DNA of 64,000 nt from Cylindrotheca closterium (taxonomy: Eukaryota > Bacillariophyta > Bacillariophyceae > Bacillariales > Bacillariaceae): contig CAKOGP040001770.1 of assembly GCA_933822405.4 (NCBI GenBank), positions 310,001 to 374,000 of the forward strand. The letters are read 5' to 3'. Position numbers and translations under genes: made by a program. Below, in pieces: positions 50,541 through 61,055 of this stretch (its first letter is position 1; every line of letters begins with the position of its first letter). The notes under the pieces are model-generated. The model searched no databases. It saw only the letters and a program-made list of their open reading frames with translations, and was not told where the DNA came from.

Positions 50541-51248
50541 TTAACGTCGACTCCCAGCACGAGAAAATGAAAAGTCTTCGTCTCCTAGTTGATGGGGTGA
50601 TTGTAATACCGTCTTCGACCAAGACGGCCCTCTCCAGTATTTTCCGTAGACAGACTTGATGCCTACTTTGTACAATCCCGATCCTTCGAGAGTAAATTGT
50701 TGTAACAGTCCTGGTGGTCCTTCTTCCAGTTGCATGGATCGATAGTCAAAGCCTTCGCCTTCTCCAGTGTTACTCTCTTGACCAACGGCAAAGTCCACAA
50801 TCTCTCGAGATATTTCTGGAAGGATCGGAAGCGCAGAAATACTGTTCAATGCTTCGGCTTGAGCCAAATTGCCGTATGGATTTTGAGAAAGATATAGATT
50901 GGTATCTTTCAGTCGGAATGCTACCAAGTGTTGGGTTCCTGTCGCCTTCTTCCTTCCTCTCAAATTACTGTTTTTACCGTTGGTGTCATCGACAAGGACG
51001 TACTCCATGACGAATTCAGAAGGATCGTCTACATATCCTGTCTTGATCTTGCCATCCTCGGCATACACGCGTCCTCCGTTACATCTGATACTGATGGGGG
51101 TTCCGACAAGGCGATAGGCAACTTCGTTGGTGCCCACGTTGACATCCTCGAATAAGCGGGTGTATGTCCGTGTAGCATTGTGCATGTCGTCAGTTGCCCC
51201 CTTAAGGCTCGATGACTTTCGTTTCATCATGTTTTTGACTCTTTTCAT
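50541..51248 (-). CDS. beta-trefoil (fascin-like) protein, right-arm copy
   Basis: Single exon, 235 aa; paralog of 32422-33165. The N-terminus is shorter (one fewer MKR unit) and small indels lie in the first third. The trefoil strands are kept: GTPISIRCNGGRVYAEDGKI, VAFRLKDTNLYLSQNPYGNL, VGIKSVYGKYWRGPSW. By eye roughly four-fifths of residues agree, far fewer than for the neighbouring ADP-ribosyltransferase pair, although both belong to the same duplicated block. The open frame is intact, so selection to keep the protein is likely. Confidence 0.7.
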   Translation of the reverse strand: MKRVKNMMKRKSSSLKGATDDMHNATRTYTRLFEDVNVGTNEVAYRLVGTPISIRCNGGRVYAEDGKIKTGYVDDPSEFVMEYVLVDDTNGKNSNLRGRKKATGTQHLVAFRLKDTNLYLSQNPYGNLAQAEALNSISALPILPEISREIVDFAVGQESNTGEGEGFDYRSMQLEEGPPGLLQQFTLEGSGLYKVGIKSVYGKYWRGPSWSKTVLQSPHQLGDEDFSFSRAGSRR

Positions 51249-51529
51249 GATTTGTTGAAGTTGGTTTTATGATGCTGTTGGGTTATGATTGTACCGTACG
51301 ATTGATTGTGATTGTTTTTAGATTGTCATGTGGCAATTTTCTTCAAACCCGCCATTTTTCTCCAGGATATGTTCCGAATGATGAGCACGACTGAACTGAC
51401 AGCTTTCGAATACAGAAAATTCTGGCATGTTATTTTATATACCGGTACCGGCATATTCTCAATGCCTCCTATTTTTATAATTATAATACAATACCATGAA
51501 CACAGCACAGATGATTGTCCTGCTTGATC
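51249..51529. other. spacer between right-arm trefoil gene and KIX pseudogene
   Basis: Contains the trefoil 5' flank (shared with the left arm only near the gene and around GGCGGGTTTGAAGA) and a TACCGGTACCGG motif at 51440. No gene seen. Confidence 0.45.
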
Positions 51530-52517
51530 CATTCAAGTGCTAATATCATCGTCAAAACAATTCATGAGGCATTTAGGTTGTCTGTGCCACTTGCACGAAT
51601 TCCAGCAAAGCGGATCCCTCCAAAATCTCCACTTCCATCTCTTGTTGTTTGTCTCTCACATGATTGGCAATGCAGGTCCGTAGCGTTTGCGTGGCTTGAA
51701 TGGAGGCATCCCACCATCATCGTTCTTCGACCACTCCCCCGACCGTTTCAGAGGACTGCTTGGATACTCTATAGAATGGCAAATCGTTGGGTTGCCGTCG
51801 ACGTACCAAACCATGGTGAAGAGGTTTCCAAGAGGCACATACCCAGTCTAGGGGCGCGTTCTGAAAAACCGGGAACGGTCCGCGCTGTTTCACTGGTTTT
51901 CTCATTATCACCATCATTTTCGTCACCATCTTCTTCTTCATTGGCACGGAGGGTCAGTAAGAGTGGCGAGAAGTAAATGGTCATGGAAAAGCTTCCAAAG
52001 TCAAGCATCAAGTGCGATCCGTGTCCATTTGGTTTTGTTCGAACCAAGGTGGCCCGTTTTCGTAGGAGCACCGGAAGCAAATTGGCCGGTGTTTTACGAT
52101 TCGGCCGAAAGAGGACCTTGGCTTTGGTACACGGAGCAATTTAGAAGTCTGCGTTTGAGTGGAGATGCGGCAGTTTCGTCACCAGCAATGGTACTTTGTT
52201 CGTCCATTGGCAATTCCAAGATTTTGTTCCAAGCATCTTGCAAGGGAGGGTACTTTTTATTTGTGCCATCCGCTGTCTAGGCATCATTGGGACCACGTAT
52301 TTCGACGACTTGCTTCAAGAAGGCAAAACCTTCCTTGACAATGGCATTCGTCTTGGACAAGACACTTTCTGCCAAGGATGGTGGCAGACTCTTGTGTCGG
52401 TCCGCCATGGTGAGGTAGGTTCGAAAGGCAGCAGAGGCCCCACGCATCTTATCACTGTAGAGTTTGGGACCAAGTTTGTCAAATGGATTGGGTACTAGTC
52501 GATGGTGGGATGTAAAC
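51530..52517 (-). pseudogene. broken copy of the KIX gene 3' half
   Basis: On the minus strand this aligns with codons ~311-641 of the KIX gene. The KIX domain itself is not included, and there is no start. Indels and substitutions scatter the frame: three short open pieces in different frames (52080-51769, 51947-51717, 51838-51656), and a TAA where the intact gene has codons near 31300. This marks the outer end of the duplication, which captured only part of the gene. Confidence 0.85.
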
Positions 52518-52558
52518 TTGTCATTCCATCAAATGCTTTTATGTATCTGATTTTGCAG

Positions 52559-53494
52559 CTACAAATCATCAAGTTGCAATCGCTTCAAGAGCTCGGTATG
52601 TTTACCCGTCTTTTTGTTCTTCTTGATAACTTCATCAGCTGAGGCTACGTAGTCAATCAGCACCTTGCAAACTATGTGATTGCTCAGGATTTTGGGTATG
52701 CAGCCATTCAAAAGCGTTTGGCAAACCAATGTAGTTCTGGTTCTGACTTTACCCTTTTCTCTAATGGGCTCTAGTTTGTAGGCCCAGTACCGATTTTCGG
52801 CTGCCAAACCATAGGGACATGATTGGAAATCGCCAGCTCGAATTGACATGGATAATTGCCACACTGTACTACCAATGTCATCGTCACCACTAGTAGTATC
52901 ATCATCAACCAGATATCCAGAAAGATCCACGCCATCCCGATATAAAAAGGGAAAACCAGGAGCATTCGACCAATACGAAGCATTCACAAAGGGATTGTGA
53001 ACCCTGTTGGTTTCTTCTTGTTTGTTGTTTTGATAATATGTCTTCAGATTCTTCATAAGAATCACAGTATCGTCCATCTCAACCGTCAAATCAAAGTCAA
53101 ACATACAAGCTACTAAATCTTTTGGTTCAAAGTCAAAGGTTCCCACCAACTTGAAGAATCCATATCCCTTTCCAGCCTTTGTCAGCTCGTCATGAATAAA
53201 GTATTCAACGCCCTTGTGTTCTGCATAGCGACGATATTCACCGTGACGCTCGTCTGACATGAATGATTGCGCTTGTTCTTTCATCCAATACATGTGTTGT
53301 TGAGCAGTCGCTTGGGTGCCGTCCCATCGAATCCACTGATTCTTTTGAATTTGTTGTTGCAATAGTGGATCGTCATCCAACCAAGGTGTGCTGCTTCCAT
53401 CTCCATAAGACTTTTGGAATTTCCTTCCCACGGCTACAGACACAATTTGTGGTTTTGAATCGCCGTTTTCTGATTTCTTGCTCGAGTCTGTCAT
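52559..53494 (-). CDS. START-like lipid-binding domain protein
   Basis: Single exon, 311 aa. The N-terminal ~90 residues are polar. From ~100: GYGFFKLVGTFDFEPKDLVACMFDF, a middle strand region (STVWQLSMSIRAGDF...SCPYGLAAENRYWAYKLEP), then the strand VRTRTTLVCQTLLNGCIPK followed by a long C-terminal helix (ILSNHIVCKVLIDYVASADEVIKK). This helix-grip order, with Gly-x-[IV]-Pro just before the last helix, is characteristic of START domains (StAR-related lipid transfer), which carry sterols, phospholipids or ceramide. No signal peptide or membrane segment is present, so it would be cytosolic. The lipid ligand cannot be told. Confidence 0.7.
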   Translation of the reverse strand: MTDSSKKSENGDSKPQIVSVAVGRKFQKSYGDGSSTPWLDDDPLLQQQIQKNQWIRWDGTQATAQQHMYWMKEQAQSFMSDERHGEYRRYAEHKGVEYFIHDELTKAGKGYGFFKLVGTFDFEPKDLVACMFDFDLTVEMDDTVILMKNLKTYYQNNKQEETNRVHNPFVNASYWSNAPGFPFLYRDGVDLSGYLVDDDTTSGDDDIGSTVWQLSMSIRAGDFQSCPYGLAAENRYWAYKLEPIREKGKVRTRTTLVCQTLLNGCIPKILSNHIVCKVLIDYVASADEVIKKNKKTGKHTELLKRLQLDDL

Positions 53495-54078
53495 CTTTAT
53501 TGGTGGTGTGATGGTTGGGATATATGGGTACAGTATTGCTGCGTATTTGCGTACCTATTCGTGTTGCGATGCAAATGACAATGTCCCGTACCGGTATGTG
53601 ATGAAAATGCTAAAACCCCACATCTCCAATCTCCAAATGTTCCTCTACATTACTGTAATTGATTGGTTCGTTGATGAGATATTATAGAAGTCAAAATCTA
53701 TCAGCCAAACAATTGTGTGCTACAGTAAATATTCCGTTTTAACATTTATTCAAAAGGTACCAGGTAGTCCCACTTTCCATGTAGCGTCGTTCAATCCTTG
53801 CTAGAGTAGGTGTTTCATTGACATCGCGTTCCTTTTATATCAGTCGTTTCGTCTTTTCTCTATTCGCCAAATATCACGATGTGCTCACATCTCACATCTC
53901 ACATCATTCGCACATCGTCATCGTTGACGTCCAGCGAGCCAGACCAGCAACATTTGAAAAATTAACCCATCAATAACGATCGACTGAAGATACCGGTAGT
54001 ATTGACGCCGCTGTGCCCTTCTCCCATTCCTACCGGTATCGACCTCCAGTAGGTAGATTGCCTTCTTAAAAGAAGACG
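53495..54078. other. divergent promoter region
   Basis: Spacer between two divergently transcribed genes. It contains TACCGGTA at 53589, 53991 and 54031, and a (CTCACAT)n-like stretch near 53884-53905. No gene seen. Confidence 0.5.
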
Positions 54079-55671
54079 ATGGCAACACTGTTACGATATG
54101 CAACTCGGTTGCCAGGAGCAAAGGGCCATTGTCGACCATTAATGTTGCCAGAGTCGTGTCTGGCATCGACATCAACATTGACATCAACATTAGGCAGTCG
54201 TCAACATCCTTTCTCTTCTTGGGATTATGAACTTCCTTGGTCGAGTGCTAAAAGCGACAAAAGTAGTAAGCGGCTAGTTCAACGAGTTCAGGAATCTCGA
54301 AGAGAGCATCAGCAAAAGGTGGATCTGCAAGACGCACTTATGATTTTAGTAGAAGGCTACCTACAAACAAATCATAAGGAAGCCTTTTCCATTCAATCAG
54401 CTAGTCAATTTTGGAAGAAGGAGACCGAAGCAATCGATTCGAGCAAGAAAAAAGGTAACGATAGCAAGGATAGCGCACAGCAAGGGCGACTACAAAAGAA
54501 TAGAAAGACCATCGCAATCCATGATGCTCTCATTGAGCTGACCAAACTGAATGGTTTCAAGCCTGTTGATCTCCCACGAGAGCAAGTACCATTGGCGGAA
54601 GGTGTCGTTGTTCGACCTCAGTACCACAAAGAGGAAAAGTATCGGGATCGCGTCCGAATAAAAGCAAGCCCTTTGATGTGGGCTCGAAGTGAATTGAAGA
54701 CAGGGCAGTCTCCATTGACTTTCTCGTCATCTGTCATGAGTAGTGCTCAGCCTCGGCGGGACGATCTTCCAGAGCTGGTTGAAGAGGACATCAAGTTGTA
54801 CCGCATCATCGAAAAAAGTGTGGATGATTTCGTAAATGCCAAAGTTCAGGCTTTACAGACCTCCGTCAGAGCACTTGAAACGAAGATCCAAGATGCTGTG
54901 AGCTCTGTAGTTCCATCCTTACGCCGTCAAGATGCAGCTTCGAAGAAATCCAAGAAAGACGAGCTAGATGATGCGAGCAATGTTGAATCACCTGAGAGCT
55001 TGCTATTTCTCGACCGAAACGAAATCATATGGGTCACAAACATGGACAACCGTGAACTTCGGCTTCTGGCCTTGCAAGATCATCACAGTTACGGCCTCAA
55101 ACTGTCGTCGTGGTTGATATCTATCTCCCTAGTCGTGTTTGGAGCAATGCCTTTGGCCTATCGGAGCTATAACTTTACCTACGATTATCCTGGATTATCC
55201 CAAAGTGTGGCTGCTTCAGTTGTTTTGACCATTTCCTATGGTATCTGGTCTACTCAATCCATGGCGGTCACCCGTCAATCACAAGTGGTCTCAAATGCCG
55301 TTGCCCACCGAATATATGCTCGCAACAACGCGGTCTTGTGGGCCCTTCAACAAGGAGCGGTGGAACGAGTCAGCGATGCTCTCTTGACCTATTACTTTTA
55401 TTGCCAAAATGATACGCGGCAACGTCTTCGTCTTCGACCGTCATCGACTTCCAAGCCGCTGCTTGCAGTCACTCAGCCCAGTGGCGGCAAACAAGAAAGC
55501 GATGATCCAATGTTGCCTTCCACGTCGATTGACGTCGTTGCTTTGGCAAAGGAGATTGGATTGGTTCAAGAAGAGGCAACATCGAGCAGTGGCAACAGTA
55601 AGCGGGTTGCAGTTCCGATAGAGAGCGCGATCGCTGCTGCACAAGATTACCACAAGAAGATCCAACGATGA
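54079..55671 (+). CDS. organelle-type membrane protein, possibly TMEM143/DUF3754-like
   Basis: Single exon, 530 aa. The N-terminus is Arg/Leu/Ser-rich without acids for ~35 residues, compatible with mitochondrial import. A coiled-coil stretch at ~240-285 precedes two adjacent membrane segments (~350-368 SWLISISLVVFGAMPLAY and ~380-400 SVAASVVLTISYGIWS). After the second segment comes RIYARNNAVLWALQQGAVERVSDALLTYYFY, which resembles the motif in DUF3754/TMEM143-type proteins (N-x-A-x-L..L...A..E..E.LLxYYF). The weak spot is that the upstream part is not recognisable. Function unknown. Confidence 0.65.
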   Translation: MATLLRYATRLPGAKGHCRPLMLPESCLASTSTLTSTLGSRQHPFSSWDYELPWSSAKSDKSSKRLVQRVQESRREHQQKVDLQDALMILVEGYLQTNHKEAFSIQSASQFWKKETEAIDSSKKKGNDSKDSAQQGRLQKNRKTIAIHDALIELTKLNGFKPVDLPREQVPLAEGVVVRPQYHKEEKYRDRVRIKASPLMWARSELKTGQSPLTFSSSVMSSAQPRRDDLPELVEEDIKLYRIIEKSVDDFVNAKVQALQTSVRALETKIQDAVSSVVPSLRRQDAASKKSKKDELDDASNVESPESLLFLDRNEIIWVTNMDNRELRLLALQDHHSYGLKLSSWLISISLVVFGAMPLAYRSYNFTYDYPGLSQSVAASVVLTISYGIWSTQSMAVTRQSQVVSNAVAHRIYARNNAVLWALQQGAVERVSDALLTYYFYCQNDTRQRLRLRPSSTSKPLLAVTQPSGGKQESDDPMLPSTSIDVVALAKEIGLVQEEATSSSGNSKRVAVPIESAIAAAQDYHKKIQR

Positions 55672-56310
55672 AGCGTTCAAACAAATGTGCCACAAAGATG
55701 TATTGGATAGCATGAATGAATGCTGAATCAGTCCAACGACAACTAGTATAGTATCCAACAAAGACGATCACAACCTTGTGCCAGTCTCTTTTTTTTTTGG
55801 CAATAAAATGTCAGCAAGGCAAGTACTGGGACCTCTGAGGATGCTGCTGCAGTGCACATTGCTTTCAATCGATTCAAGTTTGGGAACAAACCTTTGTCGT
55901 TGAAAATTTACTCAATGGAATGGAGATTGAATTTTGCTACACAAATTTAAAATTAAAAAAAATGATTAGACTACAGTACAGTAGGATCCAATATTTGCAA
56001 GTTGTGATTAGAAAGCTGTGGTGATTTGCTCTTCACCATCCTGTTGGTAGCAGTATTATTATTTTGTGGTATCTTTCGTCATCAGCTTTGTACCGGTACC
56101 TGTACGGTACCACTAAATAAAACTTTCCCGTTACCACAGCTAAATAATTCAAAACAGAACGAATGCCATCACTTTTTCAAAATTCAGGCCAATAAAATCT
56201 GCTTCCGTCTCGGCCACAAATCATCATACCAGAACGGTACGAATACAATACCTGGTATTGTATATCATCTTGATGCATTCGAACTCCAACCCAATAAAAT
56301 CAATTTCATC
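55672..56310. other. intergenic region
   Basis: Spacer before the armadillo-like gene; the frame of that gene is open back to 56026 but without a usable ATG. Contains the GTACCGGTACC motif at 56090 and a poly-T/poly-A tract near 55785. No gene seen. Confidence 0.5.
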
Positions 56311-57450
56311 ATGAAGAAGAAGATTTCTATCGGCCGATTTTTCTCGGTGTTCAGTAGCAAGAAAAGTTCCAAGAAGACACAGCAGAAGCAACAGTCAAGC
56401 AGAAAGATCAGCTCGCCCACCGGACCGGTGTCTCACAATGTACTTTTGAAACAACCCGAAAGCTCTCATCAATTGGATGTTGATATCTGTCCATCGACAT
56501 CTACTGAGACGGTAGAATCATTGAGAAACGAGCCCATGTCCCCCACCGCTGTAGAGGTCTCACTTGGCAGCACACCTACCAAAAACTCAAGGCATGGAAA
56601 AACGCCCAAAATGAAGAATTCAAAGAGATCTTCCAAGGGAATCCCTTACAAAGGAGGTTTCAAAGATCCGCTCGAGATCACAAGGAGACTTTTAGACGAA
56701 GAGACGAAAGAAGAACAAACTTCGTCCGGACCATCTGAACTAACAATTGGATACATTCTACGAGATCTTCGTGAGAGTGTGACAGTGGGAGAAGCCACTT
56801 CTCCCATGCAGAAGATTTTCAAAATGTTGAATGGTCGCTCTACTGATAAGTCTGCGAGAAAGGCTGCGGCTAAGAAGATTGCTCGAATGAATGGTATTGC
56901 GACTATCATCACGACGGTACAGAGATTTTTTCACGAGCAGGAGCATGATTTTTCAGCTCTTGCCATTCGGTGCCTAATTCAACTCACTCGCTTTTATCCT
57001 GATTGTAAAGAAAATATGGCAGACATCGGTGGCGCAGATGCCATACTGAATCTTGCCGAAAGCCACGGTGACGATGTTATGGTTACCGCCAATGCAGTTG
57101 GTCTTCTTTGCAATTTGTCAACCGTCTGGAGCACACAGAAACATGTAGCTGACGACAGGTGCATTGATTTTGTGGTGGAAGCGATGAGAAGTCATCCTTC
57201 TCATCGCTTTATTCAAAGGAACGGGTGCGCGTATCTCAGTTGTATTGGAAATGTCGATGGAATGCAAGCAGTATTCCGAAGAAAAGGTATTGACTATCTC
57301 CTTTTAGATACTTTCAACAACTTTCAAGATCGCCACGAGAGACCTGAGGAAAACTTATTCTTTCACAAGTGCAAGGAAATCCAAGCATTTGCAAAGCTAG
57401 GAATGGTTGTGTACATGTCCAAGATTCGAGAGAATACTTCAGACAATTGA
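56311..57450 (+). CDS. armadillo-like repeat protein
   Basis: Single exon, 379 aa from the ATG at 56311 (MKKKISIGRF). Residues 1-130 are basic, Ser/Lys-rich and disordered. From ~135 come helices typical of ARM/HEAT repeats: SARKAAAKKIARMNGIATII, DFSALAIRCLIQLTRFYPDCKENMADIGGADAILNLAESH, VMVTANAVGLLCNLS, RFIQRNGCAYLSCIGNVDGMQAVFRRKGIDYLLL. The phrase x-x-GGADAIL-x-x... with NAVGLLCNLS is the standard armadillo signature. It is likely a cytosolic or cytoskeletal scaffold; nothing more specific can be said. Confidence 0.75.
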   Translation: MKKKISIGRFFSVFSSKKSSKKTQQKQQSSRKISSPTGPVSHNVLLKQPESSHQLDVDICPSTSTETVESLRNEPMSPTAVEVSLGSTPTKNSRHGKTPKMKNSKRSSKGIPYKGGFKDPLEITRRLLDEETKEEQTSSGPSELTIGYILRDLRESVTVGEATSPMQKIFKMLNGRSTDKSARKAAAKKIARMNGIATIITTVQRFFHEQEHDFSALAIRCLIQLTRFYPDCKENMADIGGADAILNLAESHGDDVMVTANAVGLLCNLSTVWSTQKHVADDRCIDFVVEAMRSHPSHRFIQRNGCAYLSCIGNVDGMQAVFRRKGIDYLLLDTFNNFQDRHERPEENLFFHKCKEIQAFAKLGMVVYMSKIRENTSDN

Positions 57451-58300
57451 ACAGTATCCAAACTTCGATTGACAGTGAGGCCGGGAGCAGCCACTCGCTT
57501 CTTGGCCCCTTCAATTCTTCTTCATGGTGTTAATAATTAGTAATCATTTTGTAATTCATAAAGTAAAACCCTAATTTTCAAAACGTGAACGAATGAATAA
57601 ACTAGACATGATGCATTATCGTGATGCTCTTGACTGGCTCTACTTTGGTAGCGGTAGACGGGCGTACCTACCCGACGAGGAGGAGAGCGGAGTAATAGAA
57701 ACGAACAGCATAGTGTAAACACATCCTCCTCATAGAAGCAGGCTACCGGTACCTGGTACCGTCAACAAGAAGCAAGCCAGCGGTGACGTGAGAGGCCATT
57801 TAATCACGAACTGGAACGCTCGAGCGGTATGCTGCAACTTGTAATGAAAGCTGCGTCTTACGCTTTCGCTCGCCAGCCACGTAAAGGGACCATTTTCTCA
57901 TTTTTTGGTTCTCCCAATGTTAGCGGCCGCCTTTTTACTCTTTCTACATTTTGTTTTTTATATCTGATCAACGAGAATTAGCGGATGTTGGAAAACCTTC
58001 TAACATAAAAGCGGCCGCATTTTGTTGTGTTTTCTCTGATCATCGCCGATACTTCGGAAGAGTGAATGATACAGGTATGCGTACAGAGTACCACCACCAT
58101 TATCAATACATGTACGTGTCAGCAACAATAAGCAATTCCAGTCCTGAAACAGGATTCATTTCAGTCCCGATCACCGCGAATTCGCCGCGTGGAGATTTCG
58201 AAGTCAAAGGCAATGACAGCAACGAAGCACGACACGTTGGAAGCGTTGCTCATCAAATCTGACAACTGGTAGCTGCCATCTCGATGACACAATTCTCACC
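57451..58300. other. intergenic region
   Basis: No supported gene. Contains TACCGGTACCTGGTACCG at 57744-57761 and two GCGGCCGC sites (about 57923 and 58010). The promoter of the next gene lies at the right. Confidence 0.5.
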
Positions 58301-59430
58301 ATGACATCAACATACATATCGGGTGGGAACATAGTCCGTGATCCTCAAGAACTGAGGTCCACAAGCTTTGTTCGGTGGGATAGAGTGTTGATGGTGTTCC
58401 TACCATTGCTCATCTTTGTCGTTTCGAATCCGGCAAACCAAGCCAAGGTTGCAGCCACGTTACATCAATCTGATTGGGATCTTTCATCTACTCAAGAATT
58501 GTTGGACTTCTACCAGACATACGGCATGTCTAGGTGGCGGACTACAAACTATGGCTTGTTTGCGCTGCAAAAACAGTTTGACCGTCTTGAGATATTTGCG
58601 TTGAACAATCGATGGGAGTGCTACTACAGCGATCCTCAAACTGGTATGATTTGCTCCGAACTAGGTAAATGTGATGTATCTATTCTACTTGCTAATAATC
58701 AGCTTTATGTCATCTCTCGTCTCATCGCCTGCTTCATAATGTCATCGCAGCTTCCTCGATGTCTGATGGATGGCCCAAATTCTGGGACCGTACCGACCGC
58801 GTCTTTTTGGCTACTCGAACTATTTCAGCGTGTCTAGTTTCATTCTGGATAATATTTTTCTTTTGTCCTGACTATTCCGTGACGAGACTGTCATTAACAC
58901 ATCCGACGCTCTACGCATTCATGTCAATTTTTTTACGGCCACATTTGATGGACTTGGTTACTACTAATACTGCTGTCTACATGGCACTCAAAGAGATGCG
59001 CAAGAACCTTGCCATGATCCGACCAGGATCCTTCTTTCATACCGGAGATGCAGACTCTGACTATACCTTGGGGGTCCTGATGTTGGTATGGATGATTGGG
59101 AATGGAGCAAACGCATTGGCATCGCGCCTGAACAGTTCTTACAAAGTAGTAGGGTTTGATTCGGTAAAAGCAGCATGCTTGATGTATCTTCATCAGTCTA
59201 CGGTTTTTTCAGATACAATCTATTGGCTATTTGGTATTCAAGGTGTGACGGCTGCGGGTCTATTCTGGGCAAATGTTCCGATAATAGTCATGACAAATGA
59301 CAAGCACAATTGGTTCCCACAGTTGGTGTCTTGGGTCATTGCTGGTTGGGCAGGGCACTTGTTGGCCAAGAACCATTTGGAGAATATATTCATTGTTGGA
59401 CACTTGTTCCGGAGTTTGGGATTGACTTAG
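58301..59430 (+). CDS. multi-pass membrane protein of unknown family
   Basis: Two exons, 58301-58664 and 58751-59430, with an 86-nt GT-AG intron in phase 1; 347 aa. Hydrophobic segments: ~30-45 (VLMVFLPLLIFVVS), ~145-165 (ACLVSFWIIFFFCPDY), ~175-195, ~230-250 (LGVLMLVWMIGNGANAL), ~290-310 (GVTAAGLFWANVPIIVM), ~318-335. Between the first two, a lumenal or cytosolic loop has Trp and aromatic clusters (RWRTTNYGLFALQ). There is no signature of a known transporter or enzyme. It is an ordinary single-copy-looking gene. Confidence 0.7.
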
Positions 59431-61055
59431 ATGAGATGGGGACAATCTTGACATGAAACATGGTGCATCCTCGATGCAAGGGGCACAACCACTCTGCCGA
59501 CTATCTTCCTTGAAAACGGTGATACACAGAGGCCTACCCTATGAAACCTGAATGACTCGAGACAATTATTGTCGACAAACTTCCTTTCTGTCAAAGGAAG
59601 CAACCATACGCCAAAGCGTTTCCATGCAGAACCATGTGCTCTGCCACCGGGAGCAGCTTTGATTCAAGACCCCCTTTGATTCAAGACCCCCTTTGGTTTT
59701 ATTGATGAACCTGAATAGCTCGAGACAGTTCTTATTTGACAAACTTCCTTTCTGTCAAAGGAAGCAGCAATATGCCAAAGCATATCATGTAGAACGATGT
59801 GCTCTTGCCACCGGGAGCAACTTACAGTCAAGTCTTACGGGAGGGAGGCTTATTGATGATCCCGCATCTGGCTGTAGAGATGAATAAAGCAACTATCTGC
59901 CAAGGCATAAGGTATGCATCTACCTGTAGAACCATTTGCTCTGCTTCCGGGAGCAAACTTTGATTCAAGAGCCCCTTAGGCTTATGGTATTGATGAACCT
60001 GAGTGACTCGAGACAGTTCTTATTGACAAACTTCCTTCCTGTCAAAGGAAGCAGCAACATGCCAAAGCATAATATGCATCTGCCACCGGGAGCAACTTTG
60101 ATTCTCAGAACCACTATGGTACAGATGAGTAAAGCGACCATCTTCTGCCAAGACAGAAGTCGAACATCGCATGCTTAGTCCGTGAGTAACATTAGCCACT
60201 GTTGCACTCTCGCTTATTGTTCAATCTGCCGAATCATGTGATGCTGTTCACGGGAGAACCTTCGAAGTTCCCGAGGAGATCGCCGTAGCTAGTATCGGTT
60301 TCTGGCAGATGATTTTGGTCTTGTGGCACCGTGGCGTTCCGGTACGGCACCCCACGCCAGTTTAGAAATGTGGTCTTGCCGCAATGTTTTACGGTGTTGA
60401 CTTTTATTAGAGATATTCGCCTGGGCCGGGAGCCTTCTCCAGAAGAGGATCTTCTGTTTCTGAATGATTTAGTATCATCGATACGCTGGGTGGACATTAG
60501 TCAGTGTCCCCGTACCAGTGCTCTGTGTCCCGCGTCAGCGTGCGAGTACCCCCCCAGGTATCAGAAAACGCGACTCTAAAATGGAACGTTTCGGATAAAT
60601 TTTGATCACAGTTCGGCGATAATTTAAAAATACCTGATTGCAGATACGGGATTGTAAGATGGCGTCCCCATGATTCGCAAGGACAATCCCTAAACTGCGG
60701 GATCATGATTTTTGCCGAAGATCCCCATCGAAAGGATCATGACCGGCACCAATAGGTTGAACACCGTTGACGGAAGCTTTTCCATTTCTCATTGCGGATG
60801 AGAAAAGATAGAGCGCGGATGACTGTTCGCCGCGAAACAACAACCTGCGCGGTCCTCATTTGTTAACTGAAATTCAGACCGATTTTTTACTCCAGATGAG
60901 CCGCTGAGCTGAAGTTAGTTAGAAATGGCTCATACTCGAATATAAGTCATCTGTCGTCTGTAGTTGCAGAGGCAAAGGTGAATCTATCATTCGAGAATTT
61001 CATCTCGCAAATTCTGAGCACACAAAATTGAACACAAAAAGAGAAGAATTGCATT
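59431..61055. other. 1.6-kb intergenic region with repeat field
   Basis: No supported gene. The left half is the hairpin-bearing repeat field (59540-60140). The right half (60190-61055) has no visible feature apart from the promoter and 5' UTR expected before 61056. Confidence 0.5.
59540..60140 (+). repeat. degenerate tandem repeats, each with a perfect hairpin
   Basis: Three to four imperfect units begin with (G/A)AACCTGA(A/G)T(G/A)(A/G)CTCGAGACA (about 59543, 59707, 59996) and contain the hairpin CTTCCTTT-ctgtc-AAAGGAAG at 59580-59600 and 59744-59764, and a version with one mismatch at 60031-60051. Further shared pieces are GCCACCGGGAGCA(A/G)CTTTGATTC and ATGTGCTCT. A 21-bp stretch (TTTGATTCAAGACCCCC) is doubled near 59659-59693. 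Confidence 0.85.

Larger units (their letters stand above)
47826..52517 (-). repeat. right arm of the inverted segmental duplication
   Basis: Reverse complement of about 30925-35798. The order inside is mirrored: ADP-ribosyltransferase (48201-49259), 330-bp repeats (49430-50090), trefoil gene (50541-51248), broken KIX 3' half (51530-52517). The dispersed 140-bp element of the left arm is missing here. Confidence 0.92.

Noticed and set aside
59693..60178. Two small open frames with similar proteins
   Set aside because: They are readings of the degenerate repeat units and are not conserved as codons.
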